This document shows, piece after piece, positions 51,952 through 60,818 of a DNA stretch of 64,000 nt (the stretch's first letter is position 1; every line of letters starts with the position of its first letter). The stretch covers positions 3,885,001-3,949,000 of the forward strand of contig NZ_CP052859.1 in NCBI RefSeq assembly GCF_012935695.1. The letters are read 5' to 3'. The DNA comes from Pseudomonas sp. ADAK18 (lineage in GTDB: Bacteria > Pseudomonadota > Gammaproteobacteria > Pseudomonadales > Pseudomonadaceae). Below the pieces are notes generated by a model, which was given only the letters and a program-made list of their open reading frames with translations, had not been told where the DNA came from and did not search any database. The position numbers and the translations under genes are program-made.

Positions 51952-52330
51952 CGGCGTTCCGAGCGGCTCCTTGCAGTGAGTGTCAGGCTATCGGCATGAT
52001 AGTCCGACGGCGCAACGTCGTCAGGCCCGGGAAGCCAAAACACACCGTTTCCAGGGAATATTTTCTTTAAAACAGGTGCATCGCCAAGAGGCTATGTCTC
52101 AGACGCTCAGTGGCGACCTGCAAGGTACAAAACTCGCGCCGCAATGCCATTGAGCCTTAAACATCGGCAAGGTTCGCAGTGCGATCAAAAAGAGCTGGAA
52201 ACTCAGGCGCTTCGTTTGACATGGCGGTAGCCGCCCCCACCTTCAGCCCACAAAAAAGCCCCGCCAGAATGTTCTGAACGGGGCCTTCCCGAAATCCCTG
52301 CCCTTTCTAAAAAGAGCGGAACGTCAATGA
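51952..52330. other. Intergenic region upstream of the MFS gene
   Basis: About 380 bases with no convincing gene. The near-MFS part should hold its promoter. The far end contains the tRNA-Arg terminator; nothing else stands out. Confidence 0.5.
52253..52285 (-). terminator. Terminator of tRNA-Arg(CCT)
   Basis: The GGCCCCG / CGGGGC stem is followed on the minus strand by T6, about 50 bases downstream of the tRNA. Confidence 0.7.
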
Positions 52331-52407
52331 TGGTGTCCCAGGGCCGGTTCGAACGGCCAACCTTCCCCTTAGGAGGGGGATGCTCTATCCAATTGAGCTA
52401 CTGGGAC
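52331..52407 (-). tRNA. tRNA-Arg (anticodon CCT)
   Basis: A 77-nt cloverleaf with encoded CCA: acceptor GTCCCAG/CTGGGAC, D arm GCTC/GAGC, anticodon loop CTCCTAA in stem TCCCC/GGGGA, T arm GGCCG-TTCGAAC-CGGCC. Reads AGG codons. Confidence 0.97.
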
Positions 52408-52565
52408 AAATGACAGCCACCGCGCCAAGGGCGTTGCGACGGACGGCGTGCATGTTAACGGCCGAGCTGAGTTTTGTCATGTCGTCCGTAGGCTTTTTGA
52501 GTGTAAGCCGTGCCTCTTAACGGAGAGCCGAGCGTCACCCGATAGTGGCTGGCGATAATCACGAT

Positions 52566-52613
52566 CGTGCAAAATGCAATAACTCAAAATACCATCATTG
52601 CAAAATGCAATAA
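52566..52613. promoter_or_regulatory. Tandem palindromic sites, candidate enhancer for a sigma-54 promoter
   Basis: TGCAAAATGCAATAA occurs twice (52568-52582 and 52599-52613), 31 bases apart. The second copy sits in a perfect palindrome, ATTGCA-AAA-TGCAAT (52597-52611). An AT-rich stretch that could bend (IHF-like) separates them from the promoter at 52675. Confidence 0.6.
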
Positions 52614-52674
52614 GACATCATTCCAATATCATCATAAGTTATTGTTTTTTAATATAATTTAATAATAAAAAGAC

Positions 52675-52690
52675 TGGCACGCCCCCTGCA
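52675..52690 (+). promoter_or_regulatory. Sigma-54-like promoter of the small membrane-gene pair
   Basis: TGGCACG-CCCC-CTGCA: perfect -24 element and one mismatch in the -12 element, 54 bases before the ATG at 52744. Confidence 0.65.
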
Positions 52691-52743
52691 ATCCTTATCT
52701 TTATAGACTCAGCTCACACCACCATTCTGCGGAGAACACACCC

Positions 52744-52971
52744 ATGAACAGTGCACTTCTGCTAGCCCTCAATGCTATGGCCTTGACCGCACTGGTGATG
52801 TTCCACTTCCAATCTCCCGTCGGTGATGATCCGGTATACGCCAACCAGGCCGCCTCACACCACATTCAACAACGCCCACAATTGGCAGTCATGACGGCCA
52901 AGGCTCAACCCCCCGTCCAACTGACCCAAGGCATCCAGGCCACCGCTTCATCGGAGCACTGGATTTTTTGA
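52744..52971 (+). CDS. Small membrane-anchored or exported protein, unknown function
   Basis: A 75-residue protein. The first 22 residues (NSALLLALNAMALTALVMFHF) are a hydrophobic anchor or uncleaved signal; the remainder is polar and Gln/Ala-rich and has no recognised domain. The ATG follows GGAG at a suitable distance and lies just downstream of a sigma-54-like promoter. A second small gene follows after 22 bases. Confidence 0.6.
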   Translation: MNSALLLALNAMALTALVMFHFQSPVGDDPVYANQAASHHIQQRPQLAVMTAKAQPPVQLTQGIQATASSEHWIF

Positions 52972-52993
52972 CACCACCCTTACGGAACACCCC

Positions 52994-53173
52994 ATGACAA
53001 AATCCGCCTGGCTGTTTCTGATCCTGGCCCTGGCTACCGGCATTGCGGGCCTGAACATCCCATCACCGGACACACAAATCACCACCTTTATCGCCAGCGC
53101 CGTGTTTGGCAGCCTGTGGTTACTGGCGATCATTGTCGGACCACGCTTCAAGTTTGATCCGGTGTTGCACTGA
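52994..53173 (+). CDS. Small two-helix membrane protein, unknown function
   Basis: A 59-residue protein, MTKSAWLFLILALATGIAGL then IPSPDTQITTF and ASAVFGSLWLLAIIVGPRF, ending DPVLH: two membrane helices joined by a short polar loop. It starts 22 bases after the preceding 75-residue gene, and both are probably made from the same sigma-54-like promoter. No family was recognised. Confidence 0.65.
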   Translation: MTKSAWLFLILALATGIAGLNIPSPDTQITTFIASAVFGSLWLLAIIVGPRFKFDPVLH

Positions 53174-53621
53174 GCATTTCCTGCGAGCACGCCGCAGTCA
53201 AAAAATAGTTGCCCCCTCCTCTGCGTGGTTCACACCCATCCAAATGCCCGACCTTATGTCGCCAAGGCCTCGTAAATCGGCAAATTGCCACTAGTCTTAA
53301 ATTCAAGGGCAAAAGGCCATATTGCTATAGCATGTGCCCCCGAAAATCCTTTTTCCCCCAGGGTCTGCGGCCTTGCCACTCGCCTGGACGCCTTGCAGAT
53401 AAAGTTTTCAAACCAGTCCGCAAATTTGAAAATGAGTGCTGGCATAAAGCCTGTAGCCGGTTCAATATTTGTCACAGAATTGACGCCAATGAACTGGCAA
53501 ATCTGAGGCATGATGCGGCCTCTTTGCAATTCAGGTTGAACATTTGGCGGTAAACCTTGTCCTAACAGACATCTTGCGGCCAATTCCAAAAACCGCTCCC
53601 CTGAACTAACCGGTTAAATAT
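53174..53621. other. Long region upstream of amrZ
   Basis: About 450 bases without a convincing gene; open frames on both strands have no RBS or recognisable product. GGCAAAAGGCC at 53308-53318 resembles the AmrZ site GGCAAAACGCC. GAACAT-N16-TCCTA near 53534 weakly resembles an AlgU promoter. Confidence 0.4.
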
Positions 53622-53948
53622 ATGCGCCCATTGAAACAGGCAATTTATTCCAGCCGTACGGCTGACAAGTTCGTCGTACGTCTGCCAGACGGAATGCGGG
53701 AACGCATTGCCGAGGTGGCTCGCAATCATCACCGCAGCATGAACTCCGAAATCATTGCACGCCTGGAGCAGAGCCTTATTCAGGAAGGTGCACTGGGAGA
53801 CGAGTTGAGCATGCGCCTGGACAGCCCTGAGCTGTCACTGCACGAACGCGAACTGCTGCAGCGTTTTCGTCAGCTCTCCCACCGCCAGCAAAACGCCCTC
53901 GTATCGCTTATCGCTCACGATGTCGAGGCCGCTGCAGAAGCCAACTGA
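53622..53948 (+). CDS. amrZ: Ribbon-helix-helix transcription factor AmrZ
   Basis: A 108-residue Arc-type regulator almost identical in pattern to AmrZ of P. aeruginosa: [25 protein letters not shown] (the beta strand that reads DNA), then helices [27 protein letters not shown], and a C-terminal tetramer region [19 protein letters not shown]. It controls alginate, flagella and c-di-GMP genes, often repressing fleQ, so it bears on the flagellar genes nearby. No strong RBS is seen before the ATG. Confidence 0.95.
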   Translation: MRPLKQAIYSSRTADKFVVRLPDGMRERIAEVARNHHRSMNSEIIARLEQSLIQEGALGDELSMRLDSPELSLHERELLQRFRQLSHRQQNALVSLIAHDVEAAAEAN

Positions 53949-53966
53949 TGTTCAATTGAAAGCTGA

Positions 53967-53992
53967 AGCCAGCCATGTGCTGGCTTTTTTTT
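53967..53992 (+). terminator. Terminator of amrZ
   Basis: Stem GCCAGC / GCTGGC followed by T8. Confidence 0.88.
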
Positions 53993-54040
53993 GCCTGGAA
54001 TTTGGAGTTTGGGGCCGCAGCGCAACCCCAGAGGGAAGTA

Positions 54041-55483
54041 TCAGAGCAGGAAGATGGTTGCCAGACCAAGGAAGATGAAGAAGCCACCGCTGTCGGTCAT
54101 GGCGGTAATCATGACGCTGGCACCCATGGCAGGATCGCGACCAAGGCGCACCAGTGTCATAGGGATCAACACCCCCATCAGGGCCGCCAATAGCAGGTTA
54201 AGCGTCATGGCGGCAGTCATGACCACGCCCAGGGACCAACTGCCATAAAGCAGATAAGCCACTATGCCAATCACCCCACCCCACACCACACCATTGATCA
54301 ACGCGACCGCCAACTCCTTGCGCAGCAACCGTGAACCATGCCCCGTACTTACCTGGTCCAGCGCCATGGCTCGCACAATCATGGTGATGGTCTGGTTGCC
54401 CGAGTTACCACCAATCCCAGCCACGATCGGCATCAGCGCCGCCAATGCCACCAGCTTCTCGATAGAGCCTTCGAACAGCCCGATCACACGAGAAGCGATA
54501 AACGCGGTAATCAGGTTGATCGCCAGCCAAGCCCAGCGGTTACGCAGGGACTTCCAGACTGACGCAAAAATATCTTCCTCTTCACGCAGACCCGCCATGT
54601 TGAGGACTTCGCTTTCGCTTTCCTCACGGATCAGATCGACCATTTCATCGATGGTCAGACGGCCGATCAGCTTACCGTTCTTGTCGACCACCGGTGCCGA
54701 GATCAAGTCGTAACGCTCGAACGCCTGAGCTGCGTCGTAAGCATCTTCATCCGGGTGAAAACTCACCGGATCACTGGCCATGACGTCCGCGACTTTCTTG
54801 TCCGGGTCATTGACCAGCAGGCGCTTGATCGGCAGCACGCCCTTGAGGATGCCTTCGTAGTCGACCACAAACAGCTTGTCGGTGTGGCCTGGCAACTCCT
54901 TCAAGCGGCGCAGGTAACGCAGGACCACTTCCAGGCTGACGTCTTCTCGAATAGTCACCATCTCGAAGTCCATCAGTGCGCCGACCTGCTCCTCGTCATA
55001 GGACAACGCGGAGCGCACACGCTCACGCTGCTGACCATCGAGGGCCTCCATCAGCCCATGAACAACGTCGCGAGGCAGCTCAGGGGCCAGGTCGGCCAGT
55101 TCGTCGGCATCCATCTCCTTGGCCGCAGCCAGGAGCTCGTGATCGTCCATGTCGGCGATCAGGGTTTCACGGACCGAGTCGGATACTTCGAGGAGGATGT
55201 CGCCGTCGCGGTCAGCCTTGACCAACTGCCAGAGGGTCAGGCGATCATCCAGGGGCAAGGCCTCAAGGATGTAGGCGACGTCGGCGGAGTGCAGATCATC
55301 GAGCTTGCGTTGCAACTCGACGAGGTTTTGCCGGTGGACCAGGTTCTCGACCCGATCGTGATGCGGACCTTCCTGGCGATGGGTCAGGTCTTCGACCACG
55401 CGCTGGCGATGCAGCAACTCCACCACTTGAGCCAGGCGATCCTGCAGGCTTTCTTGTGTTTTCTTTACTTCAACTTCGGTCAT
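54041..55483 (-). CDS. mgtE: Magnesium transporter MgtE
   Basis: A 480-residue Mg2+ channel/transporter. The N domain with helical repeats (about 40-140: LQRKLDDLHSADVAYILEALPLDDRL, LADLAPELPRDVVHGL) is followed by a CBS pair (about 150-270) that gates the pore by Mg2+, then five membrane helices (from about 300) with the pore motif PIVAGIGGNSGNQ and VLIPMTLVRLGRDPA. The ATG at 55483 gives MTEVEVKKTQE; the upstream in-frame ATG has no good RBS. Confidence 0.94.
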   Translation of the reverse strand: MTEVEVKKTQESLQDRLAQVVELLHRQRVVEDLTHRQEGPHHDRVENLVHRQNLVELQRKLDDLHSADVAYILEALPLDDRLTLWQLVKADRDGDILLEVSDSVRETLIADMDDHELLAAAKEMDADELADLAPELPRDVVHGLMEALDGQQRERVRSALSYDEEQVGALMDFEMVTIREDVSLEVVLRYLRRLKELPGHTDKLFVVDYEGILKGVLPIKRLLVNDPDKKVADVMASDPVSFHPDEDAYDAAQAFERYDLISAPVVDKNGKLIGRLTIDEMVDLIREESESEVLNMAGLREEEDIFASVWKSLRNRWAWLAINLITAFIASRVIGLFEGSIEKLVALAALMPIVAGIGGNSGNQTITMIVRAMALDQVSTGHGSRLLRKELAVALINGVVWGGVIGIVAYLLYGSWSLGVVMTAAMTLNLLLAALMGVLIPMTLVRLGRDPAMGASVMITAMTDSGGFFIFLGLATIFLL

Positions 55484-55854
55484 AGGCGAACTCCACTCCC
55501 AGCAGCGGGGCACGCCGGAAGGATCAATCAGTCAATTCATGATTGGTAAAGCGGGGTGTTAAGTAACTACTGGGTAAGTCCATGGAGGTATTCCACAAGC
55601 CCCGGCGGGGCTGACGGGCGCAATGATACACCGCCCGACCGTTTTAAACGTCAAAAAACTGGAAAGAACAAGCGCTTGCGATGCAAACCTGAGTATTGGC
55701 CACACGTATGGAGTTGCGACGACACGGGGAGAAAAGAAAACACATGGGTGGACAGAAAAAGAACCGAGGCCTTTTGCAGCGCACGGATGGCACAGCAATA
55801 GAAATAAAAACCCCAGACGGCAAAAAGCCCGCACTAGGCGGGCTTTTTGTTGTT
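55484..55854. other. Intergenic region between the tRNA cluster and mgtE
   Basis: About 370 bases with no gene. It holds the mgtE promoter side and the tRNA terminator at 55822-55851. No Mg2+ riboswitch was recognised by eye. Confidence 0.5.
55822..55851. terminator. Terminator downstream of tRNA-Arg(ACG)
   Basis: Stem GCCCGC / GCGGGC with A5 before and T5 after, placed immediately past the tRNA on its minus strand. Confidence 0.8.
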
Positions 55855-55931
55855 TGGTGCACTCGACAGGATTCGAACCTGTGACCGCTCGGTTCGTAGC
55901 CGAGTACTCTATCCAGCTGAGCTACGAGTGC
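55855..55931 (-). tRNA. tRNA-Arg (anticodon ACG), copy 1
   Basis: A 77-nt cloverleaf with encoded CCA: acceptor GCACTCG/CGAGTGC, anticodon stem CTCGG/CCGAG with loop CTACGAA, T loop TTCGAAT. Identical to copy 2. Confidence 0.97.
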
Positions 55932-56003
55932 AAGTTGTGTTTTTAGACCAGATCACAACTGGTTGAAGCCAAGCTACCTGCATCGCTGCAACTAACTCTT
56001 AAA

Positions 56004-56080
56004 TGGTGCACTCGACAGGATTCGAACCTGTGACCGCTCGGTTCGTAGCCGAGTACTCTATCCAGCTGAGCTACGAGTGC
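56004..56080 (-). tRNA. tRNA-Arg (anticodon ACG), copy 2
   Basis: 77 nt including CCA, identical to copy 1, 72 bases upstream of it on the same strand, so probably one precursor. Confidence 0.97.
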
Positions 56081-56188
56081 ATTTGTTGCCGCGCATTATA
56101 GGCCGTTCAATCTCTATGTAAAGCTATTTTTTCGAGCAATTTCAACAACTTACCGAAAAAACCAGATTGCAACGTACTAAGCAAATAA

Positions 56189-56279
56189 TGGCGGAGAACG
56201 GGGGATTCGAACCCCCGACACCCTTTTGAGGTGTACTCCCTTAGCAGGGGAGCGCCTTCGGCCACTCGGCCAGCTCTCC
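56189..56279 (-). tRNA. tRNA-Ser (anticodon GCT)
   Basis: A 91-nt class II tRNA with encoded CCA: acceptor GGAGAGC/GTTCTCC, anticodon stem CTCCC/GGGAG with loop CTGCTAA, a long variable arm, and T arm GGGGG-TTCGAAT-CCCCC. Confidence 0.97.
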
Positions 56280-56341
56280 GCAACACGGGGCGTATATTAA
56301 CCAGCTTCATCCCCGTTTGCAAACATAAAAAACGATAAAAA

Positions 56342-56530
56342 TTAATGGCTTGGTTCTTCGTCCTTCTCTTTCTTGATCCGCAGGTAGATTTCCTCACGGT
56401 GGACAGCCACCTCTTTCGGAGCGTTAACCCCGATTCGTACTTGATTGCCTTTGACGCCAAGCACGGTCACGGTGATTTCTCCATCACCAATAATCAGGCT
56501 CTCCGCGCATCGACGAGTCAGAATCAGCAT
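56342..56530 (-). CDS. csrA: RNA-binding regulator RsmA/CsrA
   Basis: A 62-residue dimeric repressor that binds GGA motifs in leader RNAs; Pseudomonas calls it RsmA. The sequence [21 protein letters not shown] contains the N-terminal beta strand, and [12 protein letters not shown] holds the RNA-binding Arg. The ATG at 56530 follows GGAGAAAGGT. It is the target of the GacS pathway, encoded at 17.7-20.5 kb. It lies between lysC and tRNA-Ser, as in P. aeruginosa. Confidence 0.97.
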   Translation of the reverse strand: MLILTRRCAESLIIGDGEITVTVLGVKGNQVRIGVNAPKEVAVHREEIYLRIKKEKDEEPSH

Positions 56531-56681
56531 ACCTTTCTCCTCACGCATTTCAGTTCAGGGACAACAGTCTGCAAAAAAAAGGCATTCGACCCACAACCAG
56601 ATGGCCGCAGCCCTACACGCCTAAGTATTGTCGAGCACACGTAAAAGAACAGGTTTCTACAGGCACCAGACAGAAAAATGA

Positions 56682-56704
56682 AAGGCGCGGTTAAACCGCG
56701 CCTT
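56682..56704 (-). terminator. Terminator of lysC
   Basis: Stem AAGGCGCGGTT / AACCGCGCCTT followed on the minus strand by TTCATTTTT. Confidence 0.7.
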
Positions 56705-56716
56705 CCTGACAACGCA

Positions 56717-57958
56717 TCACTCGCCCTGTCGGGCCGGAGCGTCCAGCTCAAAAGCGGTATGCAGTGCGCGCACAGCCAGCTCCAGGTACTTCTCTTCGAT
56801 AACCACCGACACCTTGATTTCCGAGGTAGAGATCATCTGGATGTTGATGCTCTCCTTAGCCAAGGCCTCGAACATGCGGCTGGCAACGCCTGCGTGAGAG
56901 CGCATACCCACACCGACGATCGATACCTTGGCAATCTTGATATCGCCAACCACTTCACGGGCGCCAATTTCGCTCGCGGTATTCTCCAGGATCCGGTGAG
57001 CCGCATCGTACTCGTTGCGGTGTACGGTGAAGGTGAAATCGGTGGTGTTATCGTGCGAAACGTTCTGCACGATCATGTCGACTTCAATGTTCGCGCCACT
57101 GATCGGGCCAAGGATCTTGAAAGCCACGCCTGGGGTGTCTGGCACTCCACGGATGGTCAGCTTGGCTTCATCGCGGTTAAAAGCGATGCCGGAAATGATC
57201 GGCTGTTCCATGGATTCCTCTTCATCAATAGTAATGAGGGTGCCCGGACCCTCTTTGAAGCTGTGCAATACGCGCAGCGGAACGTTGTACTTGCCGGCGA
57301 ACTCCACCGCGCGGATCTGCAACACCTTGGAACCGAGGCTGGCCATTTCCAGCATCTCTTCAAAGGTGATCTTGTCCAGGCGCTGAGCCACGGATACAAC
57401 GCGCGGATCGGTGGTGTAGACGCCGTCCACATCGGTGTAGATCTGGCATTCATCAGCCTTCAAGGCTGCCGCCAGGGCCACGCCCGTGGTGTCCGAACCG
57501 CCACGCCCGAGGGTGGTGATATTGCCGTGCTCGTCAACGCCCTGGAAACCGGCGACAACCACCACACGGCCTTCTTTCAGATCAGCGCGAATCTTCTGAT
57601 CATCAATCTGCAGGATGCGCGCTTTAGTGTGCGCACTGTCCGTCAGAATACGCACCTGACTGCCAGTGTAGGACACGGCTGGCACACCACGCTTGTTCAG
57701 CGCCATGGCCAACAAAGCGATAGTCACCTGCTCACCCGTGGAAACAATCACATCCAGTTCACGAGGAAGCGGTTGTTGATCGCCACTGATGGCCTTGGCC
57801 AGATCGATCAGGCGATTGGTCTCACCGCTCATGGCCGACAGCACCACCACCAGGTCATCACCGGCATCGCGGAATTTCTTAACCTTGTCAGCGACCTGCT
57901 CGATTCTTTCGACAGAACCGACCGAGGTGCCTCCGAATTTCTGTACGATCAAAGCCAT
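56717..57958 (-). CDS. lysC: Aspartate kinase
   Basis: First step of lysine, threonine and methionine synthesis: phosphorylates aspartate. The 413-residue protein begins ALIVQKFGGTSVG (kinase signature), has GRGGSDTTGVALAAALKA (about 150-168) and two C-terminal ACT domains (about 265-335 and 345-405; SIVGVGMRSHAGVA). In other pseudomonads the same gene makes a shorter beta subunit from an internal start; this cannot be confirmed here. Confidence 0.96.
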   Translation of the reverse strand: MALIVQKFGGTSVGSVERIEQVADKVKKFRDAGDDLVVVLSAMSGETNRLIDLAKAISGDQQPLPRELDVIVSTGEQVTIALLAMALNKRGVPAVSYTGSQVRILTDSAHTKARILQIDDQKIRADLKEGRVVVVAGFQGVDEHGNITTLGRGGSDTTGVALAAALKADECQIYTDVDGVYTTDPRVVSVAQRLDKITFEEMLEMASLGSKVLQIRAVEFAGKYNVPLRVLHSFKEGPGTLITIDEEESMEQPIISGIAFNRDEAKLTIRGVPDTPGVAFKILGPISGANIEVDMIVQNVSHDNTTDFTFTVHRNEYDAAHRILENTASEIGAREVVGDIKIAKVSIVGVGMRSHAGVASRMFEALAKESINIQMISTSEIKVSVVIEEKYLELAVRALHTAFELDAPARQGE

Positions 57959-58053
57959 TTCTAAGCCGCCTCAGCCCGTAAAGGGGCGCCCATTATTCAA
58001 TCAACCAGCGCTGCCTGAGCCCGCGACTAGACCACGGGCTCATTAACGTCGCC

Positions 58054-60672
58054 TTAAATGCCTGCCTCGACAAACGGCACGGTCAGGGCCAGAGCCGCGT
58101 CCAGGGCGCCAGCGTCAGTACCACCGCCTTGCGCCATGTCCGGACGACCACCGCCCTTCCCGCCCACTGCCGCAGCGGCTTGTTTCATCAAATCACCGGC
58201 CTTGAGTTGGCCAGTCAGGTCCTTGGTTACACCGGCAACCAGAACGACCTTTTCCTCATGGACACTGCCGAGCAGGATCACTGCGCGGCCGAGCTTGTTC
58301 TTCAACTGATCGACCAAGGCCAACAGCGCCTTGCCATCCTGACCATCCAGGCGCACCGCCAGGACTTTCACGCCCTTCACGTCCAGGGCAGAAGCCGACA
58401 GGTCATCGCCCGCCGCACTGGCTGCCTTGGCCTGCAACTGCTCCAGCTGTTTCTCCAACTGACGGTTGCGCTCCAATACGGCAGAAAGCTTGTCGATCAG
58501 GTTGTCACGGCCGCCCTTGACCAGGCTGGCCACTTCCTTGAGTTGTTCTTCGCCGGCGTTGAGGTAAGCCAGGGCCGCAGCACCGGTGACCGCCTCAATA
58601 CGACGTACACCGGAAGCCACACCGCCTTCGCTGATGATTTTCAGCAGACCGATGTCGCCGGTACGGTTGGCGTGGATACCACCGCACAGTTCCACGGAGA
58701 AGCTGCCGCCCATGCTCAGCACGCGCACCTCATCGCCGTACTTCTCGCCAAACAGTGCCATGGCGCCTTTTTTCTTGGCGGTTTCAATATCGGTTTCTTC
58801 GGTTTCCACCGGGGTGTTCTTGCGAATCTCGGCGTTGACGATGTCTTCCAGAGCCTTCAACTGTTCAGGCTTGATCGCTTCGAAGTGACTGAAGTCAAAA
58901 CGCAGACGCTGGCTATCGACCAGCGAGCCCTTCTGCTGCACATGCTCACCCAGCACCTGACGCAACGCGGCGTGCAGCAAGTGAGTGGCCGAATGGTTCA
59001 AAGCAGTGGCATTGCGCACATTCGCATCGACCTGAGTGTCTACCGGTGCGCCGACCGTCAGGTTGCCCAGCACCAGCACACCGTGATGCAGGAAAGCACC
59101 GCCGGTCTTGGTGGTGTCGCGCACGTCAAAACGACCGGACGTCGAACTCAAGAAACCACAGTCACCGACCTGACCACCGGATTCGGCGTAGAACGGCGTC
59201 TGATCGAGGACCACAACGCCCTCTTCGCCTTCGTTCAGGACGTCGACCGACTTGCCATCTTTATAAATAGCCACGATCTTGGCCGAGCCAACGGTGGCGT
59301 GATAGCCCGTGAACTCGGTGGCCACGTCAACCTTGACCAGCGTGTTGTAGTCCAGACCAAAGGAGCTGGCGGAACGGGCGCGCACACGCTGAGCTTCCAT
59401 CTCACGTTCGAAACCGACTTCATCGACAGTCAGCTCACGCTCACGGGCGATGTCGGCCGTCAGGTCCATCGGGAAGCCATAAGTGTCGTACAGCTTGAAC
59501 ACCACGTCGCCCGGCACCACGGTGCCTTTAAGCTCAGCCAGGTCCTGTTCCAGGATCTTCAAGCCGTGCTCCAGGGTCTTGGAGAACTGCTCTTCTTCAG
59601 CCTTGAGCACGCGCTCGATGTTGGCCTGCTGCTGCTTGAGTTCCGGGAAGGCTTCGCCCATCTCGGCCACCAGCGCGGCAACGATTTTGTAGAAGAAGCT
59701 ACCGGTGGCGCCCAACTTGTTACCGTGACGGCAGGCGCGACGGATGATACGGCGCAGCACATAGCCACGGCCTTCGTTGGACGGCAGCACACCGTCGGCA
59801 ATCAGGAAGCCACAGGAACGGATGTGGTCCGACACGACCTTGAGCGAAGACTGGTTGTCGTTGGCGCAGCCAATGGCAGCGGCCGACGCGCTCAGCAGGT
59901 TCTTGAACAGGTCGATTTCGTAGTTGGAGTGAACGTGCTGCATCACCGCACTGATCCGCTCCAGGCCCATGCCGGTGTCTACCGACGGTGCTGGCAGCGG
60001 ATGCAACACGCCATCGGCGGTGCGGTTGAACTGCATGAACACGTTGTTCCAGATCTCGATGTAACGGTCACCGTCTTCTTCCGGCGAACCCGGTGGGCCG
60101 CCCCAAATGTCGGCGCCGTGATCGTAGAAAATCTCGGTGCAAGGACCGCACGGGCCGGTATCACCCATGGTCCAGAAGTTGTCGGAGGCGTAAGGCGCGC
60201 CCTTGTTGTCGCCGATGCGAATCATGCGCTCGACCGGCACACCGATCTGCTGGGTCCAGATGTCGTAGGCTTCGTCATCAGTGGCGTAGACGGTGACCCA
60301 GAGCTTTTCCTTCGGCAGCTTCAGCACGCCAGTCAGGAAGGTCCAGGCAAAGGTAATCGCGTCACGCTTGAAATAGTCGCCGAAGCTGAAGTTGCCCAGC
60401 ATCTCGAAAAAAGTGTGGTGACGAGCGGTGTAGCCAACGTTTTCCAGGTCGCTGTTCTTGCCGCCGGCGCGTACGCACTTCTGGCTGCTGGTGGCGCGGG
60501 TGTAGGCGCGCTTTTCCTGGCCCAGGAAGCAGTCCTTGAACTGGTTCATCCCCGCGTTAGTGAACAGCAGGGTGGGGTCATTGCCTGGGATCAAGGAGCT
60601 GGAGGCGACACGGGTGTGACCTTGCTCTTCGAAGAAGCGAAGGAAGGCTTCACGGATTTCTGCGCTTTTCAT
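58054..60672 (-). CDS. alaS: Alanine--tRNA ligase
   Basis: Class II synthetase charging tRNA-Ala, 872 residues. The catalytic core begins [18 protein letters not shown], with [21 protein letters not shown]; the editing domain has [13 protein letters not shown] and [13 protein letters not shown], which carry the zinc ligands; a C-Ala domain closes the protein ([15 protein letters not shown]). The ATG at 60672 gives the usual N-terminus; the longer in-frame start adds residues with no family match. Confidence 0.97.
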   Translation of the reverse strand: MKSAEIREAFLRFFEEQGHTRVASSSLIPGNDPTLLFTNAGMNQFKDCFLGQEKRAYTRATSSQKCVRAGGKNSDLENVGYTARHHTFFEMLGNFSFGDYFKRDAITFAWTFLTGVLKLPKEKLWVTVYATDDEAYDIWTQQIGVPVERMIRIGDNKGAPYASDNFWTMGDTGPCGPCTEIFYDHGADIWGGPPGSPEEDGDRYIEIWNNVFMQFNRTADGVLHPLPAPSVDTGMGLERISAVMQHVHSNYEIDLFKNLLSASAAAIGCANDNQSSLKVVSDHIRSCGFLIADGVLPSNEGRGYVLRRIIRRACRHGNKLGATGSFFYKIVAALVAEMGEAFPELKQQQANIERVLKAEEEQFSKTLEHGLKILEQDLAELKGTVVPGDVVFKLYDTYGFPMDLTADIARERELTVDEVGFEREMEAQRVRARSASSFGLDYNTLVKVDVATEFTGYHATVGSAKIVAIYKDGKSVDVLNEGEEGVVVLDQTPFYAESGGQVGDCGFLSSTSGRFDVRDTTKTGGAFLHHGVLVLGNLTVGAPVDTQVDANVRNATALNHSATHLLHAALRQVLGEHVQQKGSLVDSQRLRFDFSHFEAIKPEQLKALEDIVNAEIRKNTPVETEETDIETAKKKGAMALFGEKYGDEVRVLSMGGSFSVELCGGIHANRTGDIGLLKIISEGGVASGVRRIEAVTGAAALAYLNAGEEQLKEVASLVKGGRDNLIDKLSAVLERNRQLEKQLEQLQAKAASAAGDDLSASALDVKGVKVLAVRLDGQDGKALLALVDQLKNKLGRAVILLGSVHEEKVVLVAGVTKDLTGQLKAGDLMKQAAAAVGGKGGGRPDMAQGGGTDAGALDAALALTVPFVEAGI

Positions 60673-60734
60673 TAGGTTCTTCCACGGAGGCTGCGGCCAA
60701 AGGCCAGTGCTAAACGTCATCAGACGGAGCGACG

Positions 60735-60764
60735 GCAAAGGGCCGCATTATATCGGCCCTTTGC
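60735..60764. repeat. Inverted repeat between ltaE and alaS
   Basis: GCAAAGGGCCG and CGGCCCTTTGC form a perfect 11-bp inverted repeat around an AT-rich 8-base centre, 63 bases upstream of alaS. There is no T run after it, so it could be an operator or a weak terminator. Confidence 0.5.
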
Positions 60765-60818
60765 CCGTGGTACAGCGTGTTTATGTGATAGAAGCAGTCA
60801 ATTAGACGGCCAGCACTG

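Noticed and set aside
52331..52690. Integrated element at tRNA-Arg(CCT)
   Set aside because: The tRNA is a common integration site, but there is no integrase, no repeat of its 3' end nearby and no phage or plasmid gene.
53206..53589. Small genes on either strand upstream of amrZ (about 110 codons each)
   Set aside because: No RBS, no domain, overlapping each other, and base composition looks non-coding.
55484..55854. Mg2+ riboswitch before mgtE
   Set aside because: No ykoK-type or mgtA-type conserved blocks could be found by eye in this gap.
55855..56080. Tandem tRNA-Arg copies as a recent duplication of a larger unit
   Set aside because: Identity stops at the gene ends; the flanks differ, so it is an ordinary tRNA gene pair.
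58129..60675. 848-codon open frame antisense to alaS
   Set aside because: Same effect as for nrdA; AlaS motifs show the real strand.
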